From the NCBI RefSeq assembly GCF_000485595.1, contig NW_014577132.1:614435-651621 (forward strand): a stretch of DNA of 37,187 nucleotides, read 5' to 3'. The notes below the pieces were generated by a model, which was not told the origin of the DNA, did not search any database, and saw nothing but the letters and a program-made list of their open reading frames with translations. This DNA is from Priapulus caudatus. Taxonomy: Eukaryota > Priapulida > Priapulimorpha > Priapulimorphida > Priapulidae. Below, piece by piece: positions 1 through 14,500 of the stretch. Each line of letters starts with the position of its first letter. The first letter of the stretch is position 1. Position numbers and translations under genes: made by a program.

Positions 1-728
1 ACATTAAAAATTCGCGAAGGCTGCTACAGGATGTGTGCGGGTGCGCGCGCATTTACTCGCTCACAAAATGATTTAATATGTAAATATGCTGGCTAGTAAC
101 TAGCGTGCTATGCTTCGTTTCAGTAACGCGATTTGTGCTGTTTGTTACTAGGAACGAATATTGTTATACAATAATGATGAACACGCTGTGATAAATATTT
201 GACATCCGTTTTCTGTGCATTCTGAACGAAGAGGAAGTTGTGTGTCCCTCGCCATGTGTTGTCCATGCATGACAAGATACACTGTATAGGCAAGTCTTGT
301 GTTCAGTCTGTTCTTACGTTTACTTACAGATTCTTGTTTTCATGATTACACCACTTGCATTTGCAACGAGGTTGTTCGAAGGTATTCTCTTTACAGATGT
401 CTCCCAGCTAGGATTATTTCAATTAACATAATGGAACAAGATCCACTGTTATACACATAGAAATAATACACTACTCTCTACTTCTCTTCTTTCTTTCTAG
501 TTTAGCGTCTCTATATATTTCTTACTTACACATTACTTGCTCTAATTTGAATTGTCTATGTGTGGCATCGCATTTGAATGTACATAATTATGCATAGTGA
601 TATTAGTTGTGATTGAGATGAATACAGAAATTGACGTGCAATACACGCGCTCATCAATTCATGCAGTGAGATTATTTCCAGTGATACCCCAACACCTAGT
701 TTTTCATAGACTAGAAATTGAGTGATAT

Positions 729-787
729 GATATTAACAGGAGTAAATAATAATAGATTCTCTATTATTATTCACTCCTGATATTAAT
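729..787. mobile_element. Short palindromic element, ATCAGGAGTGAATAATAG family, copy 1
   Basis: Arms of about 26 bp around a 5-bp loop: ATTAACAGGAGTAAATAATA and its complement TATTATTCACTCCTGATATT. The same palindrome recurs at 18569-18627 (inside the duplication) and independently at 19067-19113 and 24011-24067. Confidence 0.85.
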
Positions 788-1300
788 ACGAGGCTTTGCA
801 CCACCGTCGTCTGATCTTTGCTTTACACTCGACTTGTGGACAGATGATGTATATTTTGAAATTCAGTATGTAAATAAAATGATATAAGTTCTAATTACAC
901 AACTAATAGTTAACTGATAATTAATCACGATTTTCCAATATTGCACCACACTGCAGCAATACGAAAGCTGTAAGATATTTAGGTACTCTTTTCCAGAAAA
1001 AGAGTTCATAAAGACAATCCAAATACATTACATAGTATTTATGTGGATACAGTAACTAAAAGAATTGATCGGGTTAACAAGATTTTGAATTAGTCGCCAC
1101 GATACAATCTTTTTCGCTGGCACACACTTACAAAATAAAAGTAGTTGAGAAGCTAGATCGACATTCATGATTCATGTTCATGTGAATACATTGCTACTGA
1201 ATTGTTTTGCAAAACACAAGGTTCGCAGTAATTTTTTGGGTCAATCTTTATGTCGCTTATGAACGCCAGCATTTGAAATAATATTGAAAAGACTACAGAG

Positions 1301-1494
1301 TTTGTCGTTTAAAGATGCTGTAATTCACACAGCTATGAACACTGCAGATTCGCGCCACTCACTCTTACCACACGGTAGCAGACCATAGCAAAATTGCTAC
1401 AAATTTGCCGTTTAAAGATGCCATAATTCACACAACTATGAACACTAGATTCGCGCCACTCACTATTACCAGGCCATAGCAAAATTGCTACAAA
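1301..1494. repeat. Tandem duplication of about 100 bp
   Basis: 1301-1403 and 1404-1494 are two diverged copies starting TTTG[TC]CGTTTAAAGATG and ending GCAAAATTGCTACAAA. The same pair recurs, with indels, in copy 2 near 19483-19695. Confidence 0.85.
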
Positions 1495-2339
1495 TGAGTG
1501 TACTGCAACTACGATGACTGTATCGACCAGGGAAGGATATTGGTTAACACATATGCACATACATAGCAATTTCAACCACCTTCTTCAAAATGTTTTGTCA
1601 TTAGCACACGTAGCTACCCAGTCATTAACACGTGGTAATATCATTGCCAACAGCTAATCAGATTTAAATTGAACTGGAAACATCTGCATGCAAAAGCTCA
1701 CGTAGCTCCTTGAATTCTAATTGTTTACACATGGTAATAAAATTGTATATTATTTTATATAAAAAGACAAATATACAAATGTTCAAGAATCAGTCACCTA
1801 AATTGGACACCATTCCGGTAATACGATTCCATCATGATTGTAGCTTGTCAGAAACATTGCCATTCTCACAGCCATTGCCACAGTCTATCAGGTCACTCGG
1901 CGGGTGACAGGTGACAAGCGTGACAGATGTCGAAGTTTACATAATCATACTTATAACAGACCAGACTGAGAATGACGGGCCGCCCGAGTCCGGGCCTGCA
2001 CCACAAATGTGACTACGGCACTGTCGCGACAGCGTCAGTGACATGATTGACACATCCGTCATCTATGTCGCGTCGCGTGACGATATCGTGAGTCAAAATT
2101 CCACGTTGCGCATGCGTGGCATAGGTCGCACAAAAATTATAAGCCCTAGATTTTTATGCGTTCATATATCAAACCAAAGTCCAAACGTGAAATGGGAGTT
2201 ACGCGATTTACATTTCAGTTAAACTTGACAACGCAAACACAAGGGTTTACAGGTAATATAGAAATAAATCTCTGCTCCAAATGATAACCGAGCACGCAGC
2301 TTTTTGGTTACGTCGATATGTCTTGAATTTATTGTTTGG

Positions 2340-2340
<1 letters not shown>

Positions 2341-2396
<56 letters not shown>
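2341..2396. repeat. (GT)n microsatellite
   Basis: An uninterrupted GT run of about 50 bp that ends in GCGCGCG. It marks the right edge of duplication copy 1. Confidence 0.95.
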
Positions 2397-2400
<4 letters not shown>

Positions 2401-4890
2401 CTCTATATTAGAGAGAAACCTGAACTCTCCACTAAATCCAGCGGGACTTGTCCATTTAGAGCAGGAGCAAGAGAAGCAGGAGGAAGAGTAAGGCTATTTC
2501 TCCCTCTCTCGGCTTTTCTTTTCCCGTATGTTCTCTACCCTCTTTACCACGGCACGATTACTCATTTATCTGGCCCTATATCACCCTTTATACTTTATGT
2601 CCTGCTGTCTTTATCGTTTATCTGACTCTCTCGATCGGTCTCCCTTCCCCTCTTTCTCATCATAAGACATCATCGCTCCGTCTAAAATATAATATAATTA
2701 TATTATATCTATGGTATGGTATGGTAAAATAATAATCAGAGAGTATAAAGCCCTAGCTAGGCTACCTCACATACAATGATGTACTACTTCTCACGTTTTA
2801 CACTCTGTACTGGTAGAAATAACAATAAAACATGTTATTGGCTTATTGCCCAGTAGGTGGCGCGATGTCACACAAACTGGCAACTGGCAAGTCGTGGTAG
2901 ATCTTTGGTTTCTCTGCTGTTTTCGGTAAGCCTGTGCGCAAAGTAAACATATATTTTATAGTTTTACATCATTGTTGTGATACACATTGGAGGAATATGT
3001 ATACCATTGTATGATACGTTTACATATTTTCATCGAAATTTGTTCCAGAACAGAAAACGCGTTCTCCTTGCAAAGACTTGGCAGGAATTTACGCTGTATA
3101 CATGTATCGAATGTACGAGTGATCCTCGATGTATGAGTACCCACTACCCTGTGACATGTCAATGATGGTTATCGAACTGTCGTTGGCTGTTGATTCAGGT
3201 AAGCCTAAGGCTATGTATCCATGCAGGTAATCCAGAGAGACCGGGTACAAGATGGCGTTGCGCAAAAGATGCGTTGTTCCCCGACCGCCGAGAGCGGTTA
3301 AGCCGCGCACTTCCGCGGGACTGGGCGCACGCGACCGCAGGGTGTTGTATGTAGCATCTCGCGCTGCCCGCTATACGAATTCGCGCGCCGAAGGAGGGCG
3401 GGCGCGCGAATCCGTATAGCGGGAAGCGTAACATCGCGCAGTTTTCGTCAGACGTACACCGCTTGACTACGGCGGCCTTGGGGCGGAGGGGCAGCAGGGG
3501 CCAGTATACGTAGGATTAGCTACGTGTAAACACTGGCACGGTCACGCCAGCACGTGCTCGCACGACGTGTCGTCGCCACGGGCAGCGCGGGGTCAGGAGG
3601 TTGGTAAAAACATGCCACGTACGCAGCCAGGGGCGCCGCGGCGGCGGCGGTTTTGGAGATAGCATCTAGACCGCGCCAGCCCACGTGGAGCACCGTACGC
3701 GTCTTCGTTAAAACCTGTGTGATAGACGGGACGCTATATTCGGCAGTAGCCCACATCATCGCGTAGCGGCGAATGAGCGAGCGCGTGGTCGCTGAGTGAC
3801 AGCATTTCTTAGGGTTTCTTGTAGGAGCTACTACGCATTACCCGTGAGGCGCGCCACCCCCAAAAATGTCTAGGGGCCGTTTGGAGATGGCCTCTAGCTG
3901 TCGATCGCGAAATTTCGGTTGGATTCTGCCCCATTTTTGCGCAGTTTGTTTTCAGACCCCTGTCTAACATATCTATCTAAGTGGACAAAAAGGGGGCGGC
4001 GTATTTGCTGTGGGGGCCCGTCTTCGCCGCGCGCTGTGCGCTGCGCGCAATAACGGGGGCCGCATGTTTGTCTAGTGACTCAGAGTGGTGATCATTGATG
4101 TTATTACTATTAGTCACGTAGGCCTATTATCTTTCTGCTAGAGCTTGAATTTGAGAAATCTGATGTCAGTAGGTGAAAATTGTTTGGAGCATATAATTAT
4201 ACCATAGTACTAGTACGGTAGGCCTAGTAGTATTATGCCAAATATTATTATTATTAATATTATGTATATAGCCACACGCCGCGCAAGTCTTTGCCATCCA
4301 GCCACACGCGTACGTGTGTCTATAGGGACTCCAATGTGGAGCGAATACAACCACACCAATTTAAATTATTAGCAATGATGCGTCAAATGTACATTTAAAT
4401 TTTCATTAGTGAATAGTGTCTGTTTTTACTCAGAATGTGGGAAATATTTACCAGTAAATGTCTTGCGATCTTGTTCAGATGCTGAAGATTTAAGACTTAT
4501 GTATTTATCTGTTTCAATTCAAACGTCCAAATTACGAGTGCAGTGCAGTGTCTCTGTCCCATACGCGACTCTTTCCGGATTCCGTAGCCGGTGTATACGC
4601 ATGGTTACATTGGTACGTGCATGCATGTCCTGTACTTGTACGTGTATATGTGTGTACAATGTACTCCGCCTCCATCCAGCTACTTGTGTTTGCGCGCAAT
4701 ATGAATATTTGTAATGACACACGCGTGTGGCTGCAGTTATCTGAAGGTTAATTCATCACTGCCATGGGTGCGACTTGACTTGTTTTCATAAAAGTTCATT
4801 GTTTATGTCGGCTAATGTTGATTAGTCATAAATTGAACAATACTCACGAGCATATATCAAACTTCTAACACACTTTCACTATTCTTTCCA
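2397..4890. other. Non-coding upstream region with a GC-rich block
   Basis: No convincing exon was found. About 3230-4080 is clearly richer in GC and CpG than its surroundings and could hold the promoter and first exon of the + strand gene. Consensus-like donors occur at 2926 (CG|GTAAGC) and 3199 (CAG|GTAAGC) and could pair with the acceptor at 4891, but nothing proves it. Confidence 0.4.
3367..3423. repeat. GC-rich inverted repeat (hairpin)
   Basis: The arms CCCGCTATACGAATTCGCGCG... and its near-complement at 3401-3423 are 23 bp long, nearly perfect, with an 11-bp loop. It lies in the GC-rich block upstream of the Bcl-G-like gene. Confidence 0.85.
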
Positions 4891-4933
4891 GTCGCATAAC
4901 AGGAAGGAAAGCAGATTTTCTAGCTGCCGAGGA

Positions 4934-4960
4934 ATGCCCAATACGTCTAGTGATGCTTGA
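4934..4960 (+). other. 8-codon upstream ORF overlapping the start codon
   Basis: An ATG at 4934 opens a reading frame of eight codons ending in TGA at 4958-4960. It overlaps the predicted start at 4953 in another frame and could reduce initiation there in favour of the ATG at 4968. This holds only if the 5' end of the mRNA includes it. Confidence 0.4.
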
Positions 4961-5598
4961 CGTTGAGATGGCGCCGACACCGGCAGGTACAACCTGCGAA
5001 AATGGAAAGGCCCCTAATCCTGAGCGCCGGGATTCTCGTCAGGAGAGTTCCCGCGCCGAAACTCTGCTCATCCTGGATGCGTTCCTCAGACGTTCGCTCA
5101 GCAGCAATGACACGTCTCCCCTGCGCTGTTTCTACGAGAACGACTTCCCAACAATCGCGGAATTTGTCGGCAACGAGAAAGCTAAATCCGCACCAGCCAC
5201 TACACTGTCTGAAGCAGGACAGGATAAAAATGGAGTTAGTGCAGCTGAGATTTCTAACGGAACCGCGCCGACGAAACGAAGTACTTCTCCCGTGAAAAGA
5301 CGCGACATAGCCGCTCAAATGCGCCGCACTGCCATTCGGCCACGCAGCTACTCGGAGGCCGTGCGCTGCCTGGCGCCACCTACCGGTAAGCGTTGTCAGA
5401 GTCTCGACTCGAAGCTGCCGTACAGCGTGAACGTGGCTGCCGACTCCCCGTCAAAGTCGAGCAAGAAGTGGCCTCTCACGGCGTTGTTCCAGCAGATACG
5501 GTTCGGAAGGAAGCTGCGTAAGATGGAATCTCGCGAGAAGAACGCGCTGAAGAAGAGCCGCAGCCTCCCGTCCGCACCTGGTGCCGTTTTGCTGTCAG
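4953..5598 (+). CDS. Bcl-G-like gene, coding exon 1
   Basis: This exon encodes residues 1-215 and ends in phase 1 at a CAG|GTATGC donor. It is Ser/Arg/Lys-rich, with PRSYSEAV and KKSRSLPS motifs that could be phosphorylation or 14-3-3 sites (inference), plus a basic-aromatic patch near its end. An acceptor-like pyrimidine tract ending in AG at 4891 suggests that the exon begins at 4892, with a spliced 5' UTR or a further coding exon upstream. Confidence 0.75.
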
Positions 5599-8493
5599 GT
5601 ATGCACACCCTCGGGACAACTCTTTGGGGAACGGCAATGGGCATCTTATCTGAAGCATAGGCTCATTGTACGTTGAAGCATTGACATATACAGTATATGT
5701 CATATATACAGTACTGTAGTGTATATGAAATGCATGCATAATATAACACGTGCGAGTGTGTTATATCGTGTGGGTGCAGTGAGCTATCAGTTACTGTAGA
5801 GGGAAAGTTACATCCATATTGTTGAAATAGACTACATGTACAGTAACATTTAAAATAACTCCAAGTAACTCCACAATTCACAATAACCAATAACGCACTC
5901 CATTCAATAACCAATAATCTCCAATAACTCACAGTACAGGTAACTTATCCAATGCACTGTCCCTAAGTTATACAGTAGGTAGGTTCAGTTCCATGACTCC
6001 CACCTCTCTGGAAATGACTGTCATTACATAGTTATATCCAGGTGCATACCTGTATGTTCCGATTTGTACGTATTTCCTACTTGCTGCTTCCATGTTCATT
6101 ACCGAGCTAGTTGTACATTCCACACTTGTTCACTCTAATGAATCCACCCTATCTGTGCATGCAGTCACGTGTATGTGCCCAATACCCTACTGGTTGATAC
6201 CTGGCCGTGTTTGCATGTGTGCCTGCAAGTGACGTGCTATATTTCATCTTGCACAGATGCATCAGATGCAAGCATGGGGAATGGAGCAAAAGGTGGCATG
6301 GCCCAGCACGCACGCATGGTGCCAAGCAGCATGGCAATGGGGGAGGAGGTGGCACAGGGCACCCCCACACATAAAGGATTATCGGACACCTCTCCGTCGA
6401 CTAGCATCAGTGATGAAGAAGCTGAGACCAATGCTTCAAATGTAATAGTTTCATGCGTTTCTTTTTGTCAAATTGTTGTGTTATTATAAATATAGCAATA
6501 AATTGGGAAAAGTGCCAAAAGACCAGCACCTGCTGTTAGGGATAACACATTACGTAAATAAGCTGTAGTGTCAGTTCAGGCTTGTTTTTCTATAATTCCA
6601 CTGATTTCATCGTCTGATATAGTCCGATGGCCCTTGTAAAATGTGGCTAGCATCTGTCCATATGTTTGCATGTCAACTATGTAAGCAGATATCTGACTGG
6701 CTTTATCCACACTATTTCTTTTGAAATATACAGCGTAAGAAGAAGAGTATGCTGAGTCGTCTGAAGTCCTCATTTTCGCTGGGCATGCGTGATAGCAATC
6801 TCAGTAAGTCTGCACCTGATGAGAAAGGCAAGCGCAAGTTTTCATTCTACTCCTTCACTAGCAAGGCAAAGAAATCGTATCAGAAGGAGGAGGAAGAAGA
6901 GGAACGGGCGGCGGTGAAAGAGAGTGAGTTATTATTCTTGACGATGATTTGGATCACTAATTCGGGATATAAATCTACACAGGTCAGCCATACCAGATTA
7001 TAATATAGAAGCCATACTAGGTATCTGGCTATCATATAATGCATATGTCTTACCTGAAATAGATCAAATGTGATCATATACCAATACTAAGAGTGAAACA
7101 ACCAATCAGATAGTTGGTGAAATCATAACTTGAATGTTTATCTATAGAGCGACGATTGGCACCAGCTCTCCCAGAGACTGGTGGAGCTGCTCCATCTGTA
7201 ATACCTGATGTAGAATCTGATGACGAGCTGGTGGTTGCAGATGGCAGCAGCAGGCGTGCTTCTGATCACGTAGATCGCACATCGGAGAGTGCGCGCAGTT
7301 GTGGGTGTCCTATTTCTAAATCCTTAGTGTGACTTGTTTTGCACGCTGAACTTCACTTTTAATTTCATGATATAACGGGCTTTACAATGATGTTGGGTTA
7401 TTGTTGAATTAATGTTTTTTTAATACATTCATCGAGAACTCATTGTCTAGAAATCCGACAAATCTCACCGATGTCACGTATTCGGTTCGACAATTTCTAT
7501 CACATCGCCTGCACATGTTACATAATAAATGTAAAAATTTGTTTTACAGCCACCCCTGCCAGCAACGACAGATTGGCACCGCCTGGCACGCCGACAAGAC
7601 CGGCTGGTTTTAAAGATGTTCTTGAGCGGGTAGATAGCACAAAGGGCCTGGATTGCATCTTGCTGGATGACGATGGCCTGGATCCATCTATCAGACGTGA
7701 ACGGAGAGTATCGATGTCGTCATTGTCTGCTGTGGACCCCGATCGGCTGGTAACCATTAGTTGTCTCTCGTCCACAGCAACCCGTACCTCCTCCTTAAGC
7801 ACTCGAAAGCTTGCCTTGCTTCTACAACCAGTTAGCTGGCCGAACCAACTGGGGCACTCATGTGGTGGTAGTTTGAACTCTGCTGCAGTACAGTGCCATG
7901 TACAAAGGAGCTTGCACTGCAATTGTGTCGTGTAATGGTGGGAGAGTTGGTGTTAAAGTTCTCGTGTGCAACGCAATGTGTTAATATCAAGCCAATCGAC
8001 CGTCAGCTGATAATAAAGCTTCAGCGATATACAGTAGGAGGAGGCTACATGTTTGTAGAGATTGTAGCACAGCTCTGTTTGCTGCTTATATTGCTTCACA
8101 TATAGTTTCTGTTTTTGAATATAAGTGACCCGAATTGAATCTCCATTCGTATAAGTTGAATTTCAATATGTTAAAGGCAATTGTTCTTGAAGAAGGTACT
8201 CTAATGCCCCATATGTAATAGGTGACATTTTTTCTGTTCTAGGTTGGTAGTCCGACCCCATCCGAGCCAATAGCAGTTCCTTCATCACTGCATCCACCAC
8301 GAGTGTTCACTCAGAAGGTGTCACCAGTTTACGCGGACAGTTACCCATTCTATGAACAGACGCCAGAGGAGAAATGTGAGATTGCTGCCAAAATAGCAGC
8401 AAAGCTGGAACAACTATGCATGCGGCAGGTGTGATGTACTTCCCATATACATACTATCAAGAGCGTATAAAGAAGCTTCTTTATACGCTCTTG

Positions 8494-8528
<35 letters not shown>

Positions 8529-11500
8529 CTCGATCTGTTTGTATCCATGTCTGTCCATCTTTGTATTAATTCATCAGTCAATTAAGCAGATAATCAGCTG
8601 GTTGATTGGCCAACTGGTCAAGCGATTACTCGGTTAGTCTGTCTGGTAGTCTCTTGAACTGTATATGTGTTTGTGTGTCTGTCTGTCCGTCCGTCCATCC
8701 GTCCGTCCGTCTCTCCGCGTGTCTGTGTGCACATATCTATCTCCTCTATGTACGTAACATATCTGTTTATAGCGTAACTTATAGCTATAACGTTGTGATA
8801 ACTTGGCTTAGATAAAATTACCCATACATCATTTGTAAATTTCTTTTTTTACTCAAAGATACGAAACGAAAATAGGCGCTTATGTATTGTTTAAAGGAAC
8901 AAATGGAGTTGTCTACCCTAAAACTGTCTTCATTGTGTTACGTCATCAAGTAGTCAATCTGTATCTCTTTGACAATGTTTAGTTGCACTCACAACTGTGC
9001 ATTCACAATCAGTACCCAGCATTCAGTGTACTCCAGATACAAGATGCTGATTCTTAATTTGAACTCCTTTCCCCATATTGCAACATTAAATAATCAAAAT
9101 ATGTATTTTCACAAATGTTTACTTGCATTTATGATTGTTCTTTTATAAGGGGAGATCTGGTTGTGTGTGTAGGGGGGGGGGGGTTACCTACTTCTCTTGG
9201 CTGAAAACCTTTTGCAGGAATGCAGATATATAATGGAAATAGATAGGAAGTGATACGCTTTACGGACTTTTGCACTTAAAACGATTTTTCGGAAATACAT
9301 GACTTTCGTAACTTGATGGATAATAGTGTGATGGGCATTGACATTTCTATGTCGAGGTTGACGTGGTGAACTGAATAACAGGTGTGGTTGTTCATATTAC
9401 GTTGCTTCATGTGATAGTGTGTGACTACATTTTTTCAATCCAGGAGACCCATGGGGCGATGTCACCGCGATCTAGCCGAGAAATGGACATGTACCAGCGC
9501 ATTATGGAGCAGCTGAAGTCCAACACGATGTCAACACAAGACACGCGGGAGACTCGCAGCGACAGTTTCCGTGACTGTAAGTTAACTGAGCTATTTCTTA
9601 GCACTCGGCCTCCTACGTAATATGCGGTAAGAGTCTGATAACAAGCACTTCTTTGAAGCAGCTGTGCGCGAGCAATTTTCCGAGACGCCCGTGTGCGTTT
9701 CCGTGTGTGCGTGTATGCATCTATGCATATGCCTGCGTGTGTTTGCTCACGCTGGGATGTGGGTCGATGTGCACTGCCTCTGTTGTAATTCAGGAGACTG
9801 TAAAATCAAGTAATAAATGTTCTTGTATTGTGTATATTATATTGATAATTAAATACCTAATGTGCATAAATTACAACAGTTATGTTGCATTATTTTGCAA
9901 TACTGCACCATTGCATAATTTCAAACAGTTATCAAGTTCAATTTATTTATTTAGAGCTAGACAAGTTTAAAAAAGAGTTTATGTTTATATGCATGCATGC
10001 ATGTGCGTGTGTGCGTGCGTGCGTGCGTGCGTGCATCTGCATGTTTGCATATATGTGACCAAAGAAATAGTATAATCAGATCTGTTCACCTTTCAGGTGG
10101 GGGGACGGATGGACCTAGTTCATTAGAAAAAGAAATATGTGACCAAATTAACTTGAATATAGAAGCCGTGTCCACTGATAGACTATCGGTAAGGCATATA
10201 CTGTTCATCTCAAGTTATTCTTGTTCTGTATATGTTTTATTATGGTGAATATTTATTGGGGGATGCAAGGTAGGGCTAATGTCATTTAGCTTCTTTGTTT
10301 TGTTCTTTATATTAACTTTAATTCCTAATTCTTCAATTATCAATACAAAATTCTATTCCTATTATATATTTTCTATTGTTTATTCACCACTCGTATTTAT
10401 GTGTGTGCATTCATGTGTGCGCTTGTGTAGTATAATCAATAAATAATAAGTTTAATGATTAAAAACGTTGATGTATCAATTTAAATACAATCAATCCTCT
10501 GGATTTTTTTTTCAACAGAAAGTCATTCAACCTCGTGCAATCTTAGATCTGATTAGCAACGATTCATATGTCCAGTTCTCCCAGACAGCAGATGATCAGG
10601 TAGGCTTGTACATGGTATCGCAGACACAGCGAATGTATTCTTCTACTTCTAGTTACCCTCATTGATGTCCTTGCCTTTGCCTGCTCTTCCCTTCCTGCTC
10701 TGTACGTATTTATAATTAACTTTCTTTTACCTCTTTCTCATATGCTATCTATCTGGCTCTATAACTGTTCCCCACTCTGCCTTCTATTCATAAGTTATAA
10801 AAAAGGAGTTTGACTTGAGGAAAAAATGAATTCCCAGCCAAAATTTTAGATACTTTCATTTATAATTAGAAGACACTGTTATTGCATTCATGATCTTAGG
10901 AATATTTATTTAGTTAAAATCTATATGGCAGGCTTTGCATTATCAGACCTAGTTACACGACTGCATAGCTATACCCGTGGCATGTAGATCTTATTCTCAG
11001 ACTGTCCTCTCCCTAAAACATTCAGTGTGTATTTTATAGTATATTATTGTTTTTTAGTCAAGGTATACTACGTTATATTGAAGAACCTGTTCAATGACTC
11101 CTGTGTCTGTTACTTCCAGGCCATGGATAGTAGACATCAGGACCGACTGACACAGCTGGCGCTAGTGTTCGGTCTCACCAAACTCGCCCTGCTTGCTGTA
11201 GGAATCGGTTCGACAGCAGCCAAGCAGATGAAGTCATACTTTACACAGTACATACAGGACAAGTTTGCCGAAATCGTAGTGGGCCCCGAAGGTTGGGTAA
11301 GTGTGCGTCGTTTAGTGTGATGCTAGTCAATAAATTAACACTCACATGAAGGATTCACAACAGGGCATTGAGTCTTTTATTGTTAACATACTCTTGTTAC
11401 TCTTTCTGCTTTTTTAGCTCATCTGACATAGTCAGATGCAGCTTGTAGAATCGCATGAGCGTGCGTGCGTGCGTCCGTCTGTCCGTCAACAGTTGGGCAC

Positions 11501-14500
11501 AAATCTAAACGGCTCGACGTACGGTCACGATATTCGGGACGTGGGGGGGGGTAATCCGAAAACGAGTTGGGATGTCGAAGCTGGGGGTCAAAAGTCAAAG
11601 GTCAAGAGGTGTAAAAGAAGGGGGGGAAATGCAGAATTGCGGCACAAATCTAAACGGCTCGACTAGGCTCGTGATAAGTCGTGATTATAGCATCATGGTA
11701 GAAAAGCATACTGCTGCGCGAAATTGGAAGTCACAGTCAAGGTCAATGGGGCACAGGGGCAGATTTTAACATTTTCTGAGGACAATGCGGTCTGACGGGA
11801 GCGATTGCAAAAACTTTTTTGTTTCACGCGGTGACCTAGCGCATTTTATGGCTTTATTGAAAGGAGCCATTGAAATGTACTTCTGCTACATGCATAGAGT
11901 AATGTGTCGGGATTAACCTTTTGACCTCGCAGAGGAGGGTTAAACATTGGATTTGTTTGGCGGCCTACTGGTTAGAAAGAATGTTGTGACTGCCGGTTGC
12001 GTAGGTAGAATGCTACTACATGCCTGATGTAATGAGGCTACAATTTCAGCAAGTGCAATTTCAAAAGCCTAATTTAGGTGAAGAAGGCTTTATGATCCTT
12101 AAATCATATAATTTCTATGGCATTCTGCTACTGTCAGTGCGTTACATGTAACTTAGATTATGCTCACTCGCAGTGCACGCTGGTGTGGATAGTATCGGTG
12201 TCTTTTTTGCCTGCGTTAATTAGTACAGGTGGCCAGCTCTTCTATTTCAGGCTGTAGGCTTGCCGTAGCAGTACATGGATGAGTGGCTTCACAATTTGTC
12301 CATTCTGCAAATAGTTGTGCCTATACTACGTAGCGATGGGTGCTTCCATCTTTAACTCTTAAGAACATTCAAAGCGTACGTGCATCTCGTGGCAACTTCA
12401 TAAACTGTCCCGCAACGAAGCATTTCTTCGAGAAGGTGTCCTGATCACCAATCCAGTGTCGAAATAAGGGCTATCCGTTTGTTCCGCTACTCTGTCCATA
12501 TTCCACGGAGAGACCAAGTAGATCTCTCTCCGTAGCTTGTCGCGCGCGACAAGCAAGCTTTTAGCAGCAATTTTTCATCTAATTTTCCTACCGTCGCTGG
12601 CCGGCATGGTCTGGGAACCCGAGTACATAGTATAAACATTTATGTCAAAGTTATATAACAAGTGCCGCCATAGCCGACAGCGCTCATCTAACGTCTACTG
12701 GGTGACTCTGTGGTGCGAGTGTGGGCATTCTAGTAAACGCTGTTAGTCCCAAATGGTTCACATACCACGCCGAGAACAGTGGAATGCACAAGGATGTATC
12801 AGAGAGCTCTCAAAAGAAGTTCGTTGGATCGTATGAAAGTTGCCACGAGATGGCGGGTACGTTAAGTGTCTTGTAGATTAAAGAGTGGCAAGCTCCCATC
12901 ATACGTGCGTAGCAACACCACTATTGCAAGACACGAATAGCGTAAGCATCATCCAATTTACTACGCAAGGGCCTACGGCTGCGGCAATAGAGAGCTGAGC
13001 GCACCTGTAGCCAAATTAAGGCAAAAACTCCACAGGTACACAACACAATGGCACTGCAGGTTAGCCACTTGGCAGTGCATAACGTTACATGTATACATAC
13101 TACACATACAAATGGCCATATAATTCATACGATTCTAAAGGAGCATTAAACATTCTTTAACAACATTTAGGCTTTCGAGACCATTTCACTTGTGATCATT
13201 GTAGCCCTCATACATCCAGCATGTTATACGATTCTACTAGCAAACGCCGGCAGTCAAATTCTTTCTAACAGACAGTCACAAATCCAAGGTTTAACGCTCT
13301 CTTGAGGGTCCAAAAGTGTGTATCTGACACTTACTCTTCGCATTGTCACGGCTAGAAAGTAGATTTCATGTCCTTTTCACATGTCATAAAAATGTTAGGT
13401 CACGCTGACAAAAAAGTTTCCCAATTGCTCCGCAGACATCCTGTTTCCTCAGAAAAATGTCTATCAAATCCAAGTTTCTGCCTACTGCCTGTCCCATTTG
13501 ACCTGTTGACTGTGCCAATTTTCGGCAGCAGTGATGCTTTCCTACCATGATGCGATACCCACTATCACGAGCCCTAGTCGAGTTCGTTTAGATTTGGCCG
13601 CAATTCTGCATTCCCTGCTCCCTATACGCTTAGTNNNNNNNNNNNNNNNNNNNNNNNNNTTCTCTCACATTTATGTCAAGTTATATAACAAGTGCCGCCT
13701 GCCTATCAGACGACAGCGCTCATGCTTACAACGTCTAACTGCCGGTGACTCTGTGGTGATGTGGGATTCCTTAGTAAACCCCTTGTTCTAGTCCCAAAAT
13801 GTGTTTCACACTACACGCAGGCCGAAACAGTGGAATGCACAGGGATCTCGGTACTCACGAAGCCTTCTCCATAAGAATGTTCGTTGGGATCGTTATGAAA
13901 GTTGGCCAACGAAGATCGCGCGTACTGTTCATCAGTGTCTTCAAGAATTAAAGATGGAAGCTTCCATTCATTACGTGTAGCCATACATACTCACCCTTCA
14001 AACCAGAATAGGTATGAGCACTCATCCATTTTACTCTACGCAAGCCCTACAGGCTGCCGTCGCAATATCACGATGCATGAACTCGGACCCACCTGGTAAC
14101 TCTCCCTCCTAACTCTCTAAGTCGCAACAACTCTCTCTCTCTCACATCGCTATCGCCTCTCTCCTCTCTCTCACGTCTCTCTCTCTCTACTCACACACAT
14201 TCCTCCTCTCTCTCACGCTCTTCCACTGCTAGACTCCGGCGACAGCCACTGCAGAGCATACGTTACACTGTAAACATACTGACAACTCCAAAGCAAGAAT
14301 GCAATTATAAATTACATTGACGATTTAATGGAGCCCATAAACCTTCTTTAACCAATTGTACTTTTGAAATTTCAACCTGTAGACGATTGTAGCCTCATAC
14401 ATCCAGGCATTGTATAGGATTCTATCTAGCAACCCCGGCAGTCAATTGCTTTCTAACAGACAGTCAACAAATCCATGTTTAACCCTCCTGCTTGGATGGG

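Larger units (their letters stand above)
1..2339. repeat. 2.3-kb direct duplication, copy 1 (left end outside the window)
   Basis: Bases 1-1160 match about 17848-19001 with only scattered substitutions and small indels, and 1165-2339 match about 19345-20607. The match ends at the (GT)n tract. No coding potential is seen. It includes the palindrome at 729-787 and a 103/91-bp internal tandem duplication at 1301-1494. Confidence 0.93.
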
